DNA of 64,000 bases, taken from assembly GCA_009746045.1 (NCBI GenBank), contig RPFO01000865.1, forward strand, positions 22,079 through 86,078, in the 5' to 3' direction. The stretch's first letter is position 1, and each line of letters opens with the position of its first letter. Positions 41,437 to 53,730 of the stretch are shown here, one piece after another. A program made the position numbers and the translations under genes. Under the pieces are notes generated by a model that saw only the letters and a program-made list of their open reading frames with translations, did not search any database and was not told the origin of the DNA. The stretch comes from Mesostigma viride (Eukaryota; Streptophyta; Mesostigmatophyceae; Mesostigmatales; Mesostigmataceae).

Positions 41437-44400
41437 ATGGAGGAACAAGGCCTTGACGACTTCCTCATGGAGGGATGGGCGGATGAGTACCGAACTGGGC
41501 CTGAGGCAGCTATGGAATTCGCCCGGAATTTCGATGCTGCTGCAAACAGAGTACATTTGGAGACGCCTTTATACCCAGGATCTAACGTTCCAGCTGTTGT
41601 GGCGGCCCTACAATTGCTAACGCAATGGGGCCAAGGAGGTTGTACTCGGAAGTTCGCAGACGCACAGCTGGCCCTTTTTAGTTCTCTCCTACCACCTGGC
41701 AATGTCTTGCCGGCTTCTGTTGAGGCGGCTAGACGCCTGTTGCGAGACTTGGGCTTGACGTATAAAGTATACGATGCGTGCAAGTGTGACGATTATGTTT
41801 ACAAAGATAAGGATCTCCAGCAGTGCCCAAAGTGCGCCGAACCTCGTTATGAGATATACACAGACACAGACGGCATGGTGATTAATACGAGGAAGCCCTA
41901 TCGGCAAGTCAGAGTTTTTTCTTTGCTGGACAGGGTTCGGGGCTGGTTCAGAATGGAGAAGATGTCAATGGCACTGAGGTATGCAGGAGAGAAAGAAAAC
42001 AAGGATGCAGATTCGCCGACGCGGACTGTCGACGGAGTCAAAGGTTCGTAATCCATAGCCTCTACATCTGGCCATTGCTTGTTTTTTTTTTATCTTTGCT
42101 TGCCGATAGAGTTACACAACGCCGCGTTACTTTGGTATGTAGAGCTAGAACGTTAGTAACCCTGAATCTTGCTATTGAATCTTGCCTGGCAAGGTCAGTG
42201 TCGTGTTAAGTGATGTATCTGTATTTCTTACCGTTGCTTCAATGCATTCTCTGTGGTTTGTTCTTTCCTTGCCTGTTTCTTTTTGCAGACTGTCCGGCTG
42301 TACAACATGTAAAAAATCTTTACCCGCAGTTTCGTACTGAGCTGCGTAATCTTATATTCGGGATGGCGGTTGACGGAGTGTGTCCGCGTAGCTTTATGGG
42401 AAACTATTCTTGCTGGCCAGCTTTTATGGCTTGCTACAATTTACCTGAGTGGGTATTTGTCAACAAGAACTTCTCACCTATGGTTCTGCTGATAAGTGCC
42501 GCCAAGGGCAAGGCTCCAAAAAGAATGCAGGTGTACTGGGAGTTGGCGGTTGATGAGCTTGTGGCGATGTGGAATGGTTTTTATGTATGCGACATCGTGG
42601 ATGACCAGGGCGGCCAGTTACAACCTGTGCGCCTGCAGGCGCTCCTACTGTGGGTAATCCACGACTACCCAGCTTTTGCAAAGTCACTAAACATCCCAGA
42701 TGCTGGATACTGCGGCTGCATGTTACATGGGCCAGAATGGGAAGCAACTTTTTTTTCCAATGGGAAGCTTGTGTACTTAGGGCACTCTACGCTTTTGAAG
42801 GAAGGTGACCCTGCGCGACCATCCGGGACTGGAGCTGCCCCTCCAGAAATGGATTATGATGGGTACCTGAAATATTGTCGGGAAGAGTTGGGGGTGCAAC
42901 CTGAAATATTCGGCAAGCTGCCGTACTGGACCAAGCTGTTAATTCGACATCTGGTGGATGAATTTCACCTTGGCCCGAACTGCCTGCTCCGGATAGTCAA
43001 CTGCACCAGCGGTAAGTAGCACGCGACAGTGTTCTTTTTTTTTCTAGTGTGCAGTTTGTAAACTTTGTCATATGCAAGGGACAAATTTTTGTTACATACT
43101 TGTTGATTGATTATTGATTGTGCGTTTCGTTGATATTGTGTTGTCCTTTGTGGCCTTTTTTATTATGTGCAGGGAAAGCTCATACCCCTGCTGTTCGAGC
43201 AAGGCTGCAACAACTGGGCCTTAATCAGGAGCTCTGGGTTACCACGGAAGAGGTGGAGAAAGTGGCGAAGAACGGTGTCCGGACAATAAGCATTAAAAAA
43301 AACTCTCGACATCCACCATGTCAACTCACGTCGGAGGAGAAAGCGGCCACCCGTGGTATGTCTGTGGATGTGTATATGCTTTTTTATTGGAATTGGTTTG
43401 GATGTTGTTTGTTGGTATTTTATATAAAGTGTTTCATGTTGTCATCTGCCAAGATTGCTTAATTGCTGTGTTGGTCCATAGATCCCATGACGTAGTCCAC
43501 TGTCATTAGAGATTTCTGTGTACCACATCAAACCAAGTGCATGCCCTTGTTAGGGTAAACATGTTGCTTGTAAGACTTCCTTTCATTTTTTCAATAACTA
43601 TTTATGGGGTTAGTGTCAGGATTTGCCGGAGCATTTGGGCTGACAGTGTTTGGCCACTTTGAGATTCGCCTCTAACATAATTTTCTAATCAAATTGTCAA
43701 TGTGATCGTTTACATCTGTGTATCATACCATGTTTCTGTTGAATGCAGAGGTGGAAAAGGCGTTCGACCGCCTCCCAGACTATGTGCCTGGGCGGTACCA
43801 CGGACTAGCCGCTGACGGGAAAAGCGATGAGACGATGAAAACAAGTGACAAGAACAAGTACCTGTGTCTGTTGTTGCCGGTCGTGTTGCGCAATCGTTTG
43901 CATCCGGATGCCCGCGCGGCATTTGTCCAGCTGTCTGTGGCCTTTAATGCTGTATTTTCAGCAAGGTGTCTCACTCAATCGCAGTTAGTCGAAGTGGGCG
44001 AAATGATGGTGCGTGCGGTGGTAGCATTAGAGTGTGTTATGCCAGCGTCAGAAATGTCAAGATCAGTCCATGCTGCATCTCACTTGGCGGAACAGATCCG
44101 GTATGCTGGCCTGCCTGATGGCAGGAGCATGACATGGGGTGAGCGCCAGATGGCGGTGATTACTTCTGGGCCATTGTCAAACAAGAACGTGGAATGCTCC
44201 ATGGGAAACTTCTTCATGGACTTCGAGGCATTAAACATCCTGAGCTACTTCACGCGCCAGACTGTGTGGGTAAGTTTTTTAAACAAACTTCGTGTTTGCT
44301 TGGCTGCATGCACATTTCCCATGTTTCAGCGAGTGTTTCTAGCAGGTTAAGTGTATGCAAAACATGTACTTACGTTCTTTTTTTTCTATTTGGTTCATGT

Positions 44401-47400
44401 GTTTTTTTTTTCAGGGTCAAGGTTTCCCGTCTGTGTGGGACATTCTGGAAACTGATCCGTCCAAGTGTATTCTGCCGAGCAAGCGCTTTCGTCAACAAGC
44501 ATATACTCTCTCTGAGGTCGAGCAGCTTGAGGCCTTACAACTGATGCTGGAATTTGCACTTCAGCATGCAACATACGCGCCCGGATATGGAATTGAATTC
44601 TGGTGAGTTTCTTGTAGAAACCGATGCTACATTTGCACACCCTCGCATTGGTAATTTTAATTCAGTTCAGCCGAAAGGAGGGTGTAATCTTGCAACGCAT
44701 GTACATAGGAGCAAAGAAAGAGGCCGACAAAACCAGCCAGAGCGGCTTTTAGTCGCAAAACCTCCCTTATCCCTAGCTAACTGACGTCATTAAACCCTTA
44801 TGTTCAGTGGATGCTAGTAAGACGCTAACCGTACAGACCGGGGGTAGAATATCCCGAATCTGCACGGCTAGTATTAAATAATGCGTAGGTTGTTCTTTTC
44901 AGGGGCACTGCACCTCACGCCCCGTTCCGCCCGGGTATAATCAACCCAAGCGCGGAACGCACATTTTATTTAATTCATTTTTCAACCATGCACTATATTG
45001 CATCTACTAATCACAAAAGCTCTAGCCAAACAGCTACGAGTAAACACTACGACCTATAAGCCGCTCATCCAGCGGCCTCTTGTTCCCGCATTCACGTATA
45101 GAAGAAACTCCGTTCAAAGAACCCCGATTCATGTCCCACGTAGCTCCCACAAAAACCAGCATCTTCATTAAAACAATAAGTGGAAGCATACATGTGACAC
45201 TAATTGACATGCCCGGAGGCACGCCGTTCAAGGCCCTTCATGAAGTACGTTGCCCAATCACCCCCGCCCTGGCTTTCCCTTGAAGCCGCACTCCACCTTG
45301 CTCGTTGTCACAAGTGACCGCCCTGCCGCAAAACGGGAGCCCCCCCACATCGGGAGGCGTGTGCCCGGCGGCTGTGGATGCATGGCCAGGCCCAAAAAGG
45401 CCCAGCGCATTTGCACTGCGATTGCGCACGGCCAGCCTATCATGACCCCTCTCGGGGCCCCGAGTCGGTACCGCTATGGCCGTCTCCCCATAGACCCGGG
45501 GTGCTTCGAGAAAAAACGTGGACCTAGCCCAGGCCCCGCCAGCCCGGATGCCCGAGGCCACAGCCCCAGGCACCTGGCTGAACGAGAGTCCGTTCAGCCA
45601 AGACCGCATTCCCCCCGAGGTTTCTATGCGTGGGGAAAAAATTTCTAGCTTAGGCGCTTTTCCCATCGCCGTCCCCAGCCCCAACCACCCCCCCTCGGCG
45701 GAAGGCAATTGCAAAGTTTGCTGGCCAGCAGCAATTTCCGAAGAAAAAGCCGCAGGCCGCGGACCGAGACACGGGTCGCCAGTGCCAGCCATCTGGCTCC
45801 AACCCGGGGTGCAAGCATCCCCAGGTACGGAGCACCAGCTCGCGCACTGGGCCGACCAAGCGACAGTTGAGCACCTGTCACGGCATCCGGCCCACCAAAG
45901 ACCCCAAGCTGGGGAAAAGGTGCGGACCGGAGGTAATCATTTTCTTTTCTTTTAGTTAACCGGGCGAGGAACTACGCCTGGCCGGTTAACAACTGGAAGT
46001 CTCACCACTGGCCAAGTGGCCAGTGCAACCAGTGCTTTTGGGATTTTGCTCCGCAGCACCCATAGCTGCGGCTGCCGCCGCAACGACAACGAGCAAAGAA
46101 AGAGGCCGACAAAACCAGCCAGAGCGGCTTTTAGTCGCAAAACCTCCCTTATCCCTAGCTAACTGACGTCATTAAACCCTTATGTTCAGTGGATGCTAGT
46201 AAGACGCTAACCGTACAGACCGGGGGTAGAATATCCCGAATCTGCACGGCTAGTATTAAATAATGCGTAGGTTGTTCTTTTCAGGGGCACTGCACCTCAC
46301 GCCCCGTTCCGCCCGGGTATAATCAACCCAAGCGCGGAACGCACATTTTATTCAATCCATTTTTCAACCATGCACTATATTGCATCTACTAATCACAAAA
46401 GCTCTAGCCAAACAGCTACGAGTAAACACTACGACCTATAAGCCGCTCATCCAGCGGCCTCTTGTTCCCGCATTCACGTATAGAAGAAACTCCGTTCAAA
46501 GAACCCCGAAAGTTTCCTGCATTCTTCTGATTTGCTTACTCGTGCTTAATGTGGTTGAATTTCTAGATTTCACAGTGACATTCTTATGTCCTTGTCTACA
46601 CGCAATATCTGGTGGTGCATGCAATGATGAAGATGCTTTTTTTCACTATGTTGATAATTTTATGAAGTGGGACAACTATGTTTAATTGTATGTTTAATTG
46701 ATTTTGCAATGTGATGTACTTGCCTATGTTGTCACTTGCAGGCGTCGGCTCGTTCACGTTGGCAACCTGGCCTGGCTTAAGCAGTGGATCACGCAAAACC
46801 AGGAGCCACGCCTCCCCACGATGATTACGGCGGCGGTGTGTGGCATGGAGCCTGCTTGTGAGGAGCATGACTCAATCCACATCAATGGCAGCAATTACCG
46901 AACTGCAGTCGCCGACCTTCGACAAACTGTTCGCCATCGCAACTCAGGAGTAATGGTTTATGGTAAAGAGGGGGTTAGGTATGGCCGCATCACACACATT
47001 CTGCATAGTTTCCTCCGTGCCCCGACGGAAGGATGGAGTAGGCAAGTTCTTTTAAAGGTCGCTCTGTTTGATGTCGGTTATGTGAAAGAGCTCCCTTTAG
47101 AGGGATTGACGCTTATACCTTTAGGGGAGCGAGCGCCCAAGCAGGATGCTTTAGTCCTTCCCGGGAGTGTATGTTCAGTTGGTTTTGTAGTTGATCCAGA
47201 GTATGCACCTGAGATAGCCATCGTGCACTGTAAATTGCCGTGGCAAATGGTAAAGGAAACGTGTAGTGCAGCCCAGCATGTATTATCCCGTGCTGCAGGT
47301 GCTCAGCTGAGAACCACAGACGTGTATGCTGATATGAACCTGCAGCGCAAGGTGACACTGTGTGTTAAGCGAAGAGACATGACAACACGAGGTCGTTCAC

Positions 47401-47879
47401 AAGGTAATCGCACTGCACCCATAGATCCACAAGCAACCACTGCACGCATGGCTGCGGAGCCACGCGCAACCCCTGCACCTAATCGCTCACGTGGCAAGCG
47501 CACTGTTGGCACATTGGTAGAGCCACAAGCAACCACTGCACCAAGGCGCTCACGTGGCAAGCGCACTGTTGGCACATTGGTAGAACCACAAGCAACCACT
47601 GCACCAAGCCGCTCGCGTGGCAAGCGCACTGCGGACACATTGGTAGAAACACACACAGCCGCTGCACCAAACCGCTCGCGTGGCAAGAGCATTGCTGGCA
47701 AGTCCATGGCAGCGGCTAGTGGCAGCGCATCAAGCCCTGATGACATTGCTAGTGATTTGTCGCTGAGCAGCGACGGTGAGGCATGCATTCCCACACAAAG
47801 GAGAAGTGAGAGGCAACGTGTGGTAGTAAATTATGCGGACTCTGACAGTGCTGCATACACTGATGAGGAGTGGGATTGA
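41437..47879 (+). CDS. TNP2-type CACTA transposase, six exons
   Basis: Exons 41437-42043, 42289-43011, 43173-43355, 43749-44269, 44415-44602 and 46742-47879 all use GT-AG and sum to 3,360 bases, a clean 1,119 codons plus stop. The start MEEQGLDDFLMEGWADE is the first ATG of an open frame after the hairpin leader. Exon 1 has a zinc-ribbon-like YDACKCDDYVY then CPKCAEPRYE. Exon 2 has FGMAVDGVCPRSFMGNYSCW, WPAFMACYNLPEWVF, VDELVAMW and LLLWVIHDYPAFAKSLN, the order found in TNP2 transposases (Transposase_21). Exon 4 (LCLLLPVVLRNRLHPDARA to ECSMGNFFMDFE) resembles the DUF4218 region. The C-terminus is basic, with four RSRGKRT-type repeats, then acidic. The last intron holds NAD2. Apparently intact. 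Confidence 0.88.
44709..46509 (-). mobile_element. Split-repeat non-autonomous element in a TNP2 intron (NAD2)
   Basis: 419-bp direct repeats at 44709-45127 and 46091-46509 enclose 963 bp without coding sequence. The segment after the first repeat (45128-45200: GTAGCTCCCACAAAAACCAGC) resembles repeat A of NAD1 (GAGCTCCCAAGAAAACCAGC), so it is probably a relative that has lost its outer A copy. A small TRIM-type LTR element is the alternative, but the ends are not TG...CA and no target duplication is seen. The intron still splices in phase. Confidence 0.6.
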
Positions 47880-48049
47880 TTATATTCCTAATATAATGTA
47901 ATGATGGATTGATGTAACTTGTTGTGTGCTTGTCACACTTATATTTATTTATTTCCAATGAACATGTGTGTCAACTGCATCATTTCTGCATCCACATATA
48001 TTGCATAAGTGTCCTGTCTTCATGCACTTGAGAGTTCTCAAGTGTCATG

Positions 48050-48440
48050 CTCAGTGTCCTGATTTTCCTGATTTTTTGCGCCATGCTAAGTGTCCTGATT
48101 TTCCTGATTTTTTGTGCCATGCTAAGTGTCCTGATTTTCCTGATTTTTTCTGATTCAGCGGGTTTTCTCAGGATCTCAGGATTTCTCAGGATTTTTTAAG
48201 GAATCTCAGTGTTTCTCAGTGTGTGGCGAGAAAAATCTCAGGCACTTCTCAAGATTCTCAAGAGGAAGTTTAGATATAATATCAGGAATCCTGAGAAAAA
48301 TCTCAGGGTTTCTCAGGATTTCTCCTGATATCCTGAGAAAAAAATCAGGAAATCTCAGGAAGTCCTGAGAAAATCTCAGGAATCCTGAGAAAAATCTCAG
48401 GAAATCTCAGGAATCCTGAGAAAAATCTCAGAACCCGCGA
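48050..48440. repeat. CACTA-B right subterminal array
   Basis: Begins with three tandem units of about 40 bases (near AAGTGTCCTGATTTTCCTGA), then many CTCAGGA and CTGAGAA motifs, up to the terminal CTTCCTAGTG. Confidence 0.85.
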
Positions 48441-48452
48441 CTTCCTAGTGTA

Positions 48453-49720
48453 GTTGCTAGAAAGCCCAAGCAGTCTCATGCCAGGTCTCCTATTTTGCAG
48501 CCAGGCCATGTGCAGGTAGATATTCAGAGAATCAGGGGTTTGAAGCTGCTGGTGGCAGTGGACAGATATACCAAGTACAAGACCCTAGAGATCCTGCCTG
48601 ACATGGAGAAGCCTACCTTAATTGCTGCTCTGAAGTTGACAAGGAGCAGGTACCCTGGGTTGGAGTTGTTGCAGTGTGACATTCAGTTTGAGTGCTGTGA
48701 GAACCTGCCAGAGTTTCCAGAGTTGCTGATTACACCCAGGGAGAGCCACGGCCAGCAAGGGGTGGTGGAGAGAGCCATCCAAGAGATCAAGACTGTGCTG
48801 CTGGTGGAGAGGATTCCAAGGACGACATCTGCCATTGTGACATCTGCATGGCTACGTTCTGTGGAGGATAGGCTGAACCTCAGGACTCCCATGAACTTTG
48901 GTGACATTGCCATCAATCCTCTTATGCTGCACACCAGGATGCTGCCAGCTGATGCTGATCAGGCATGGAAGGAGAAGCTAGAGGCCACGTTCCTCAAGCT
49001 GAGGCAGAAAGACAAGGGCTGGAGTGTCCTAGAACCTAACGTTGGACAACAGGTTGTTGTGTGGAAGGAGCCAAGCTTTCCAGGGAAACGTGGCAGCTGG
49101 CATGATGGGGTGGTGACCCGAGTAGAAGCCGCTGGCCATAAGTGCTGGGTGGCCATTGATGGCTCCCAAGCAGTGCACCGTCTGTCCTGGTCAAAGATCC
49201 GTCCCCGGGGAGGTAATCAAGGAGACCTCTTCCAGGTGCCCGTTGGTGTACAAGGCGGGGGTGACGTGGAGCTTCCTGATCAGGGTGCTACAGCTGTATC
49301 GAGCCCTCAGGGTGACCCTGGCCCGGCCCCTGGGGTACCTTCACATACGGTGGTTGGGCAAGCAGGCGGACAGGCTGCACCTCCGGAACGGCCCGACACC
49401 AGGCCTAGGGGTGTGCGTCTATCAGATATTGTACAGGCTTTGCAAAGAGCCAAGAAGGAGCCTAAGGTGTCCAAGCTTGTCCAGTTGGATGAACCTGAGG
49501 TAGCTGCCATGGAGATAGATACCAATGCACAGGTTTCTGTCATGGGACCTCAGCATACAGGAGAACTGCTGGTCGGAGAACCAAGTTGCCCCTGGGTGTC
49601 TGATTTCAGTGGTAGGACGCATCTAAGGGTGTTGGGAGAGGTTACTGCCCCTGTCATGGGTGTGGATGTGACCTTCCTTGTCCTAGAGGACTATGATGCC
49701 CCTGTGATTTTGGGTCAGAA
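48453..49720 (+). pseudogene. Copia-2 Pol, segment 3 (integrase core and protease-like domain)
   Basis: Integrase: PGHVQVDIQRIRGLKLL (first Asp), LELLQCDIQFECCE (second Asp) and GQQGVVERAIQEIKTVL (Glu), the DDE core with a short 29-residue second spacing, then a C-terminal basic/aromatic part (VGQQVVVWKEPSFPGKRG). About 200 residues on comes MEIDTNAQVSVMG and, 60 residues later, VDVTFLVLEDYDAPVILGQ. This is the retropepsin pattern: a DT-A active-site loop, here DTNA instead of DTGA, and the ILG motif. It lies after integrase and before RT. The frame is open here and into the first triplicated unit. Confidence 0.75.
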
Positions 49721-51310
49721 TTTTCTGGGCAATCCTGGGATTTCTATCAGAGCTACAGCTCTGAGAAGAGATGGCTGGGGGATGATTCCCCTAGAAAATT
49801 TCAGGACAACATTTCCAGTCAGGTGCAGGGCCAAGCCGGTCAAGGGTGTAAAATGGGATGAAGGGGAGGTGCCCCCAGCAGCCAGTTTGGTGATTCCAGC
49901 TGTGTTGCACCCCAGCAGTATTGGCATAACTCACAGGAGCCTTGCTGCACACTCTCCTTTGACATATGACCAGCTAGTCCAAGAGATGAGCTCGCCTACT
50001 TTGTTTGAGGCTTGGAAGCTCGCCTTCTCCAAGGCATTGGAGGAATGGTTGCAGTTTGAGTGTGCTGCACCAACAGACAGACGTCCCCCAGCATCAAGGA
50101 AGCTTGCTTTGAGATTTGTGCTGAAGAGGAAGGCTGTGGATGAGGTATCAGTGCCCCATGTCAGGCCTGTCCTGAATGAGTATCACGGCACGGGGAGTCT
50201 GCCCGGAGAGGAGCTGTACACGCCAGGGATGCTACACGACACATGGAGAATTTTCTGGGCAATCCTGGGATTTCTATCAGAGCTACAGCTCTGAGAAGAG
50301 ATGGCTGGGGGATGATTCCCCTAGAAAATTTCAGGACAACATTTCCAGTCAGGTGCAGGGCCAAGCCGGTCAAGGGTGTAAAATGGGATGAAGGGGAGGT
50401 GCCCCCAGCAGCCAGTTTGGTGATTCCAGCTGTGTTGCACCCCAGCAGTATTGGCATAACTCACAGGAGCCTTGCTGCACACTCTCCTTTGACATATGAC
50501 CAGCTAGTCCAAGAGATGAGCTCGCCTACTTTGTTTGAGGCTTGGAAGCTCGCCTTCTCCAAGGCATTGGAGGAATGGTTGCAGTTTGAGTGTGCTGCAC
50601 CGACAGACAGACGTCCCCCAGCATCAAGGAAGCTTGCTTTGAGATTTGTGCTGAAGAGGAAGGTTGTGGATGAGGTATCAGTGCCCCATGTCAGGCCTGT
50701 CCTGAATGAGTATCACGGCACGGGGAGTCTGCCCGGAGAGGAGCTGTACACGCCAGGGATGCTACACGACACATGGAGAATTTTCTGGGCAATCCTGGGA
50801 TTTCTATCAGAGCTACAGCTCTGAGAAGAGATGGCTGGGGGATGATTCCCCTAGAAAATTTCAGGACAACATTTCCAGTCAGGTGCAGGGCCAAGCCGGT
50901 CAAGGGTGTAAAATGGGATGAAGGGGAGGTGCCCCCAGCAGCCAGTTTGGTGATTCCAGCTGTGTTGCACCCCAGCAGTATTGGCATAACTCACAGGAGC
51001 CTTGCTGCACACTCTCCTTTGACATATGACCAGCTAGTCCAAGAGATGAGCTCGCCTACTTTGTTTGAGGCTTGGAAGCTCGCCTTCTCCAAGGCATTGG
51101 AGGAATGGTTGCAGTTTGAGTGTGCTGCACCAACAGACAGACGTCCCCCAGCATCAAGGAAGCTTGCTTTGAGATTTGTGCTGAAGAGGAAGGCTGTGGA
51201 TGAGGTATCAGTGCCCCATGTCAGGCCTGTCCTGAATGAGTATCACGGCACGGGGAGTCTGCCCGGAGAGGAGCTGTACACGCCAGGGATGCTACACGAC
51301 ACATGGAGAA
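49721..51310 (+). repeat. Exact tandem triplication of 530 bp in Copia-2 pol
   Basis: Units 49721-50250, 50251-50780 and 50781-51310 are nearly identical; the middle one differs at two positions (ACCGACAG, AAGGTTGTGG). Junctions share GAATTTT with both outer edges. 530 is not a multiple of three, so each junction shifts frame. Removing two units rejoins the segments before and after in one frame. It encodes the start of RT (LALRFVLKRKAVDEVS, then PVLNEYHGTG). Confidence 0.95.
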
Positions 51311-52572
51311 TTTTGCTATGTCTCTACGTGGGGTTGCTGAACAGGGGAGCAGCTATGTCACCAGTGCTGCTGGACTTCAAGAGGGCATTTTTAAAATCTG
51401 ATCCAGAAGTGGCCAGGAGGGTGTGGAAGCAGGATGAGCCTTACTGTGTTGAGGTGCCTGCCATCTGGAAGCTGGAGCTGCATCAACAATTCCTGGTTAT
51501 TCTGAAGGGCCTGGAAGGACTCAGGTCGAGCCCAATCATCTGGAGACTCACGCTGCAGGAAGCTCTGATCGGTGAGTGTGGCTTGAGAGTGTCTTCAGTT
51601 GATCCCTGTTTGCTGCTGGCCCAATGGGAGGGTCTGCCAGTGTATGCTAGTTTGCATGGAGATGATCTGCATTTGCTAGCCCCCACGACCTGGCTGAAGA
51701 AGTTTATTCCTGTCATCAGTGGCAAGTTTTCACTGGGCAAGGAGCTGTGGCAGGAGCCCAACAAGCCTGTAGTGTTCTGTGGAATGCAGGCTACCCTGTT
51801 CAGGAGGGATGGGGAGTGGAGTATCAGGCTTCAGGCTGGAGGAGATTATAAACAGACCATTGTGAAGGCCTTGCCAGAGAAGATCACCCAGGCTGCAGGA
51901 CCTGAGTTGAGAGGCATGTGGGCCTGGTTTGCCAGCATCTGTGGTCCGTCTTTGATGGTCCATAGCAGAATGCCTGATGAGGTGCTTGAGTATGAGAAGC
52001 CTCGAGTCATAGCCCGATTGGTGGAGAGTACCCCTGATCTGATTTTGTCTGGGATTGACTTTACCCAGCCTATCACCTTGGAGATCTTTGTTGACAGTTC
52101 CATGGATGCTCGCCAGGTTACCAAGGTCAGGGGGAGATCTGCTGCTCTGTTTGCTTTTTATCAGAGCAGGGCAAGTTTGTTCAGCTGGTACAGCAGACTG
52201 CAGAAGAGGGTCTGTATCAGTTCAGATGTGGCAGAATGCAGGGCCATATGCGAGGGGATCCAGTCCAGCTTGTACATAAAGGAGTTAATGCTGGAGCTGG
52301 CTTCAGTTACCCCTTGGACCTTGCAGATGGAGACGTTGTTGCTAACAGACAGCATGGGTATGGTCCAGTTTGTTCACAAGCAGCTGGCCAGAAGCCGGGA
52401 CCTGGATTATTTGTTGCTGAAGGAGTTGGCCAGTTTGGTTGACTTGAAGCATATCCCTGGTGAGGAGAACCCTGCTGATGCATTGACCAAGCTGCCACAC
52501 AAGGCCCCAGCCCAGTACAGTGTACTGAGGAAGCTCATGAATGCTGACTGTCAAGTCGGTCTATCTGTCTAA
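51311..52572 (+). pseudogene. Copia-2 Pol, segment 4 (RT and RNase H)
   Basis: RT motifs in Copia order: LLDFKRAFLKSDPEV (first Asp), LKGLEGLRSSPIIW, VDPCLLL and YASLHGDDLHLLAP, where HGDD stands for the usual YVDD. RNase H: IFVDSSMDARQVTKVRGRSA (Asp), SLFSWYSRLQKRVCISSDVA then ECRA (Glu), LLLTDSMGMVQFVHK (Asp) and KHIPGEENPADALTK, the usual Copia ending. The frame is open from the third repeat unit to the stop at 52572. Copia superfamily membership is clear, though the sequence is divergent. Confidence 0.85.
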
Positions 52573-53319
52573 AAGCTGAGAGCTGGGTGCTTAAGTCTCT
52601 GGATATCAGGCTGGGAGCTTGATTGTACATAATCCTGAGCACACCTTGAGGGGTGAGACATGTCTCTGGTGTGGGAATGTCTGACATTGTCTCTGATGGA
52701 GAGATGTCTATCTGGGGTTTTCATCTCAGTTTGAGGTTTCCCCAGATCTGTGGTTTGTGGGCGGGGTTCGATTCCCTGGTGCCGTCTTAAGGCGGAGTTT
52801 CACGGACTGGCTGACCCATCCACCATGCTGGTGAGGTGGCGACAGGTCCCCTGATTTTCCACGGTTGGAATGAGTATAGGAGCTTGTGTTTTGCATGTGC
52901 TTCGCGTAGATGTTGTGTCTGGTTCGATAAGGGGCAGCAGACCGGCGCCGACTCCCGTCTGGGGGTCAGCAATGTTTTCTGATGAGCTGTTGTGGGTGAT
53001 CTGTGGGGTTTCGCCTAAGGTCCTGAAGGTTGTACATACTTCTCAAGTTCTTAGCTGAACACCTATGGGCTGCCACAGTTGGCCAACCTCTTGTACATGG
53101 GTAACACAACGAGCCTCCCGTGAAGGGATAGGGACTCATTGTAATTTGTTTGTGCTCCTGAACCAGTATGGGTGCTATGTACATATAATAAGGAATCCAA
53201 GCTGACTGTCATGCCCAGCGGGTTGTGACTTGTAGTCGGGGAGGATGTCCAGTACCCATTGTGTGTGTTTGTATGTAGACTTGTGTGAGCTGCTACAGCT
53301 CAAGAAAAGAAAGGATTGG
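52573..53319 (+). other. Copia-2 3' untranslated region and polypurine tract
   Basis: No ORF of note. Ends in AAGAAAAGAAAGG (about 53302-53314), a purine tract a few bases before the 3' LTR. Confidence 0.65.
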
Positions 53320-53730
53320 AGTTAACGCCAAGCGCATTGGCATGTACCGGATTCGGCATATCTCTGCGATTCCAGCGGCACCGGAACGAGTTCATTCCGA
53401 CAAGTATCAAGAAAGTTATGGCGTTCCGACTTCCCGGTCGCGCGCGAGCGCGAGCCGGCTGTTCGTCTAAGTCGGACGTGAATATTTGCCGACGACATAT
53501 GGGGTCGACAGTAATTCCTGGGCTGACAGGAATTAGGTGCTGAACCTACGACGGTATTGGATTAATACGTTGTACGCAGGAAATAGGAACCTTAACCTGT
53601 GGTCTGTTGGTACCGCAGGCTTAGTCCTGGACTTCTAGGTGCAGATGCAATAGTCACTGTGGACTGTGCTCTGTGGTCACTGTGCCTGTATGGCAGACCT
53701 ACTGTATAGGAACTGGGCGCTGTACAGGTA

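Larger units (their letters stand above)
31252..48450. mobile_element. CACTA-B: CACTA-type transposon with TNP2-like transposase
   Basis: 17.2 kb with 13-bp inverted ends CACTAGGAAGTCG. The integrase codons either side rejoin exactly when one TA (31250-31251 or 48451-48452) is removed. Both ends have subterminal CTCAGGA or CTGAGAA arrays. It carries a TNP2-type transposase gene on plus and a second spliced gene on minus, fired from a shared 785-bp spacer. DIRS-2 and NAD2 sit in introns of these genes. Own length is about 9.9 kb. It is the likely source of activity for CACTA-A, which shares its termini. Confidence 0.9.
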
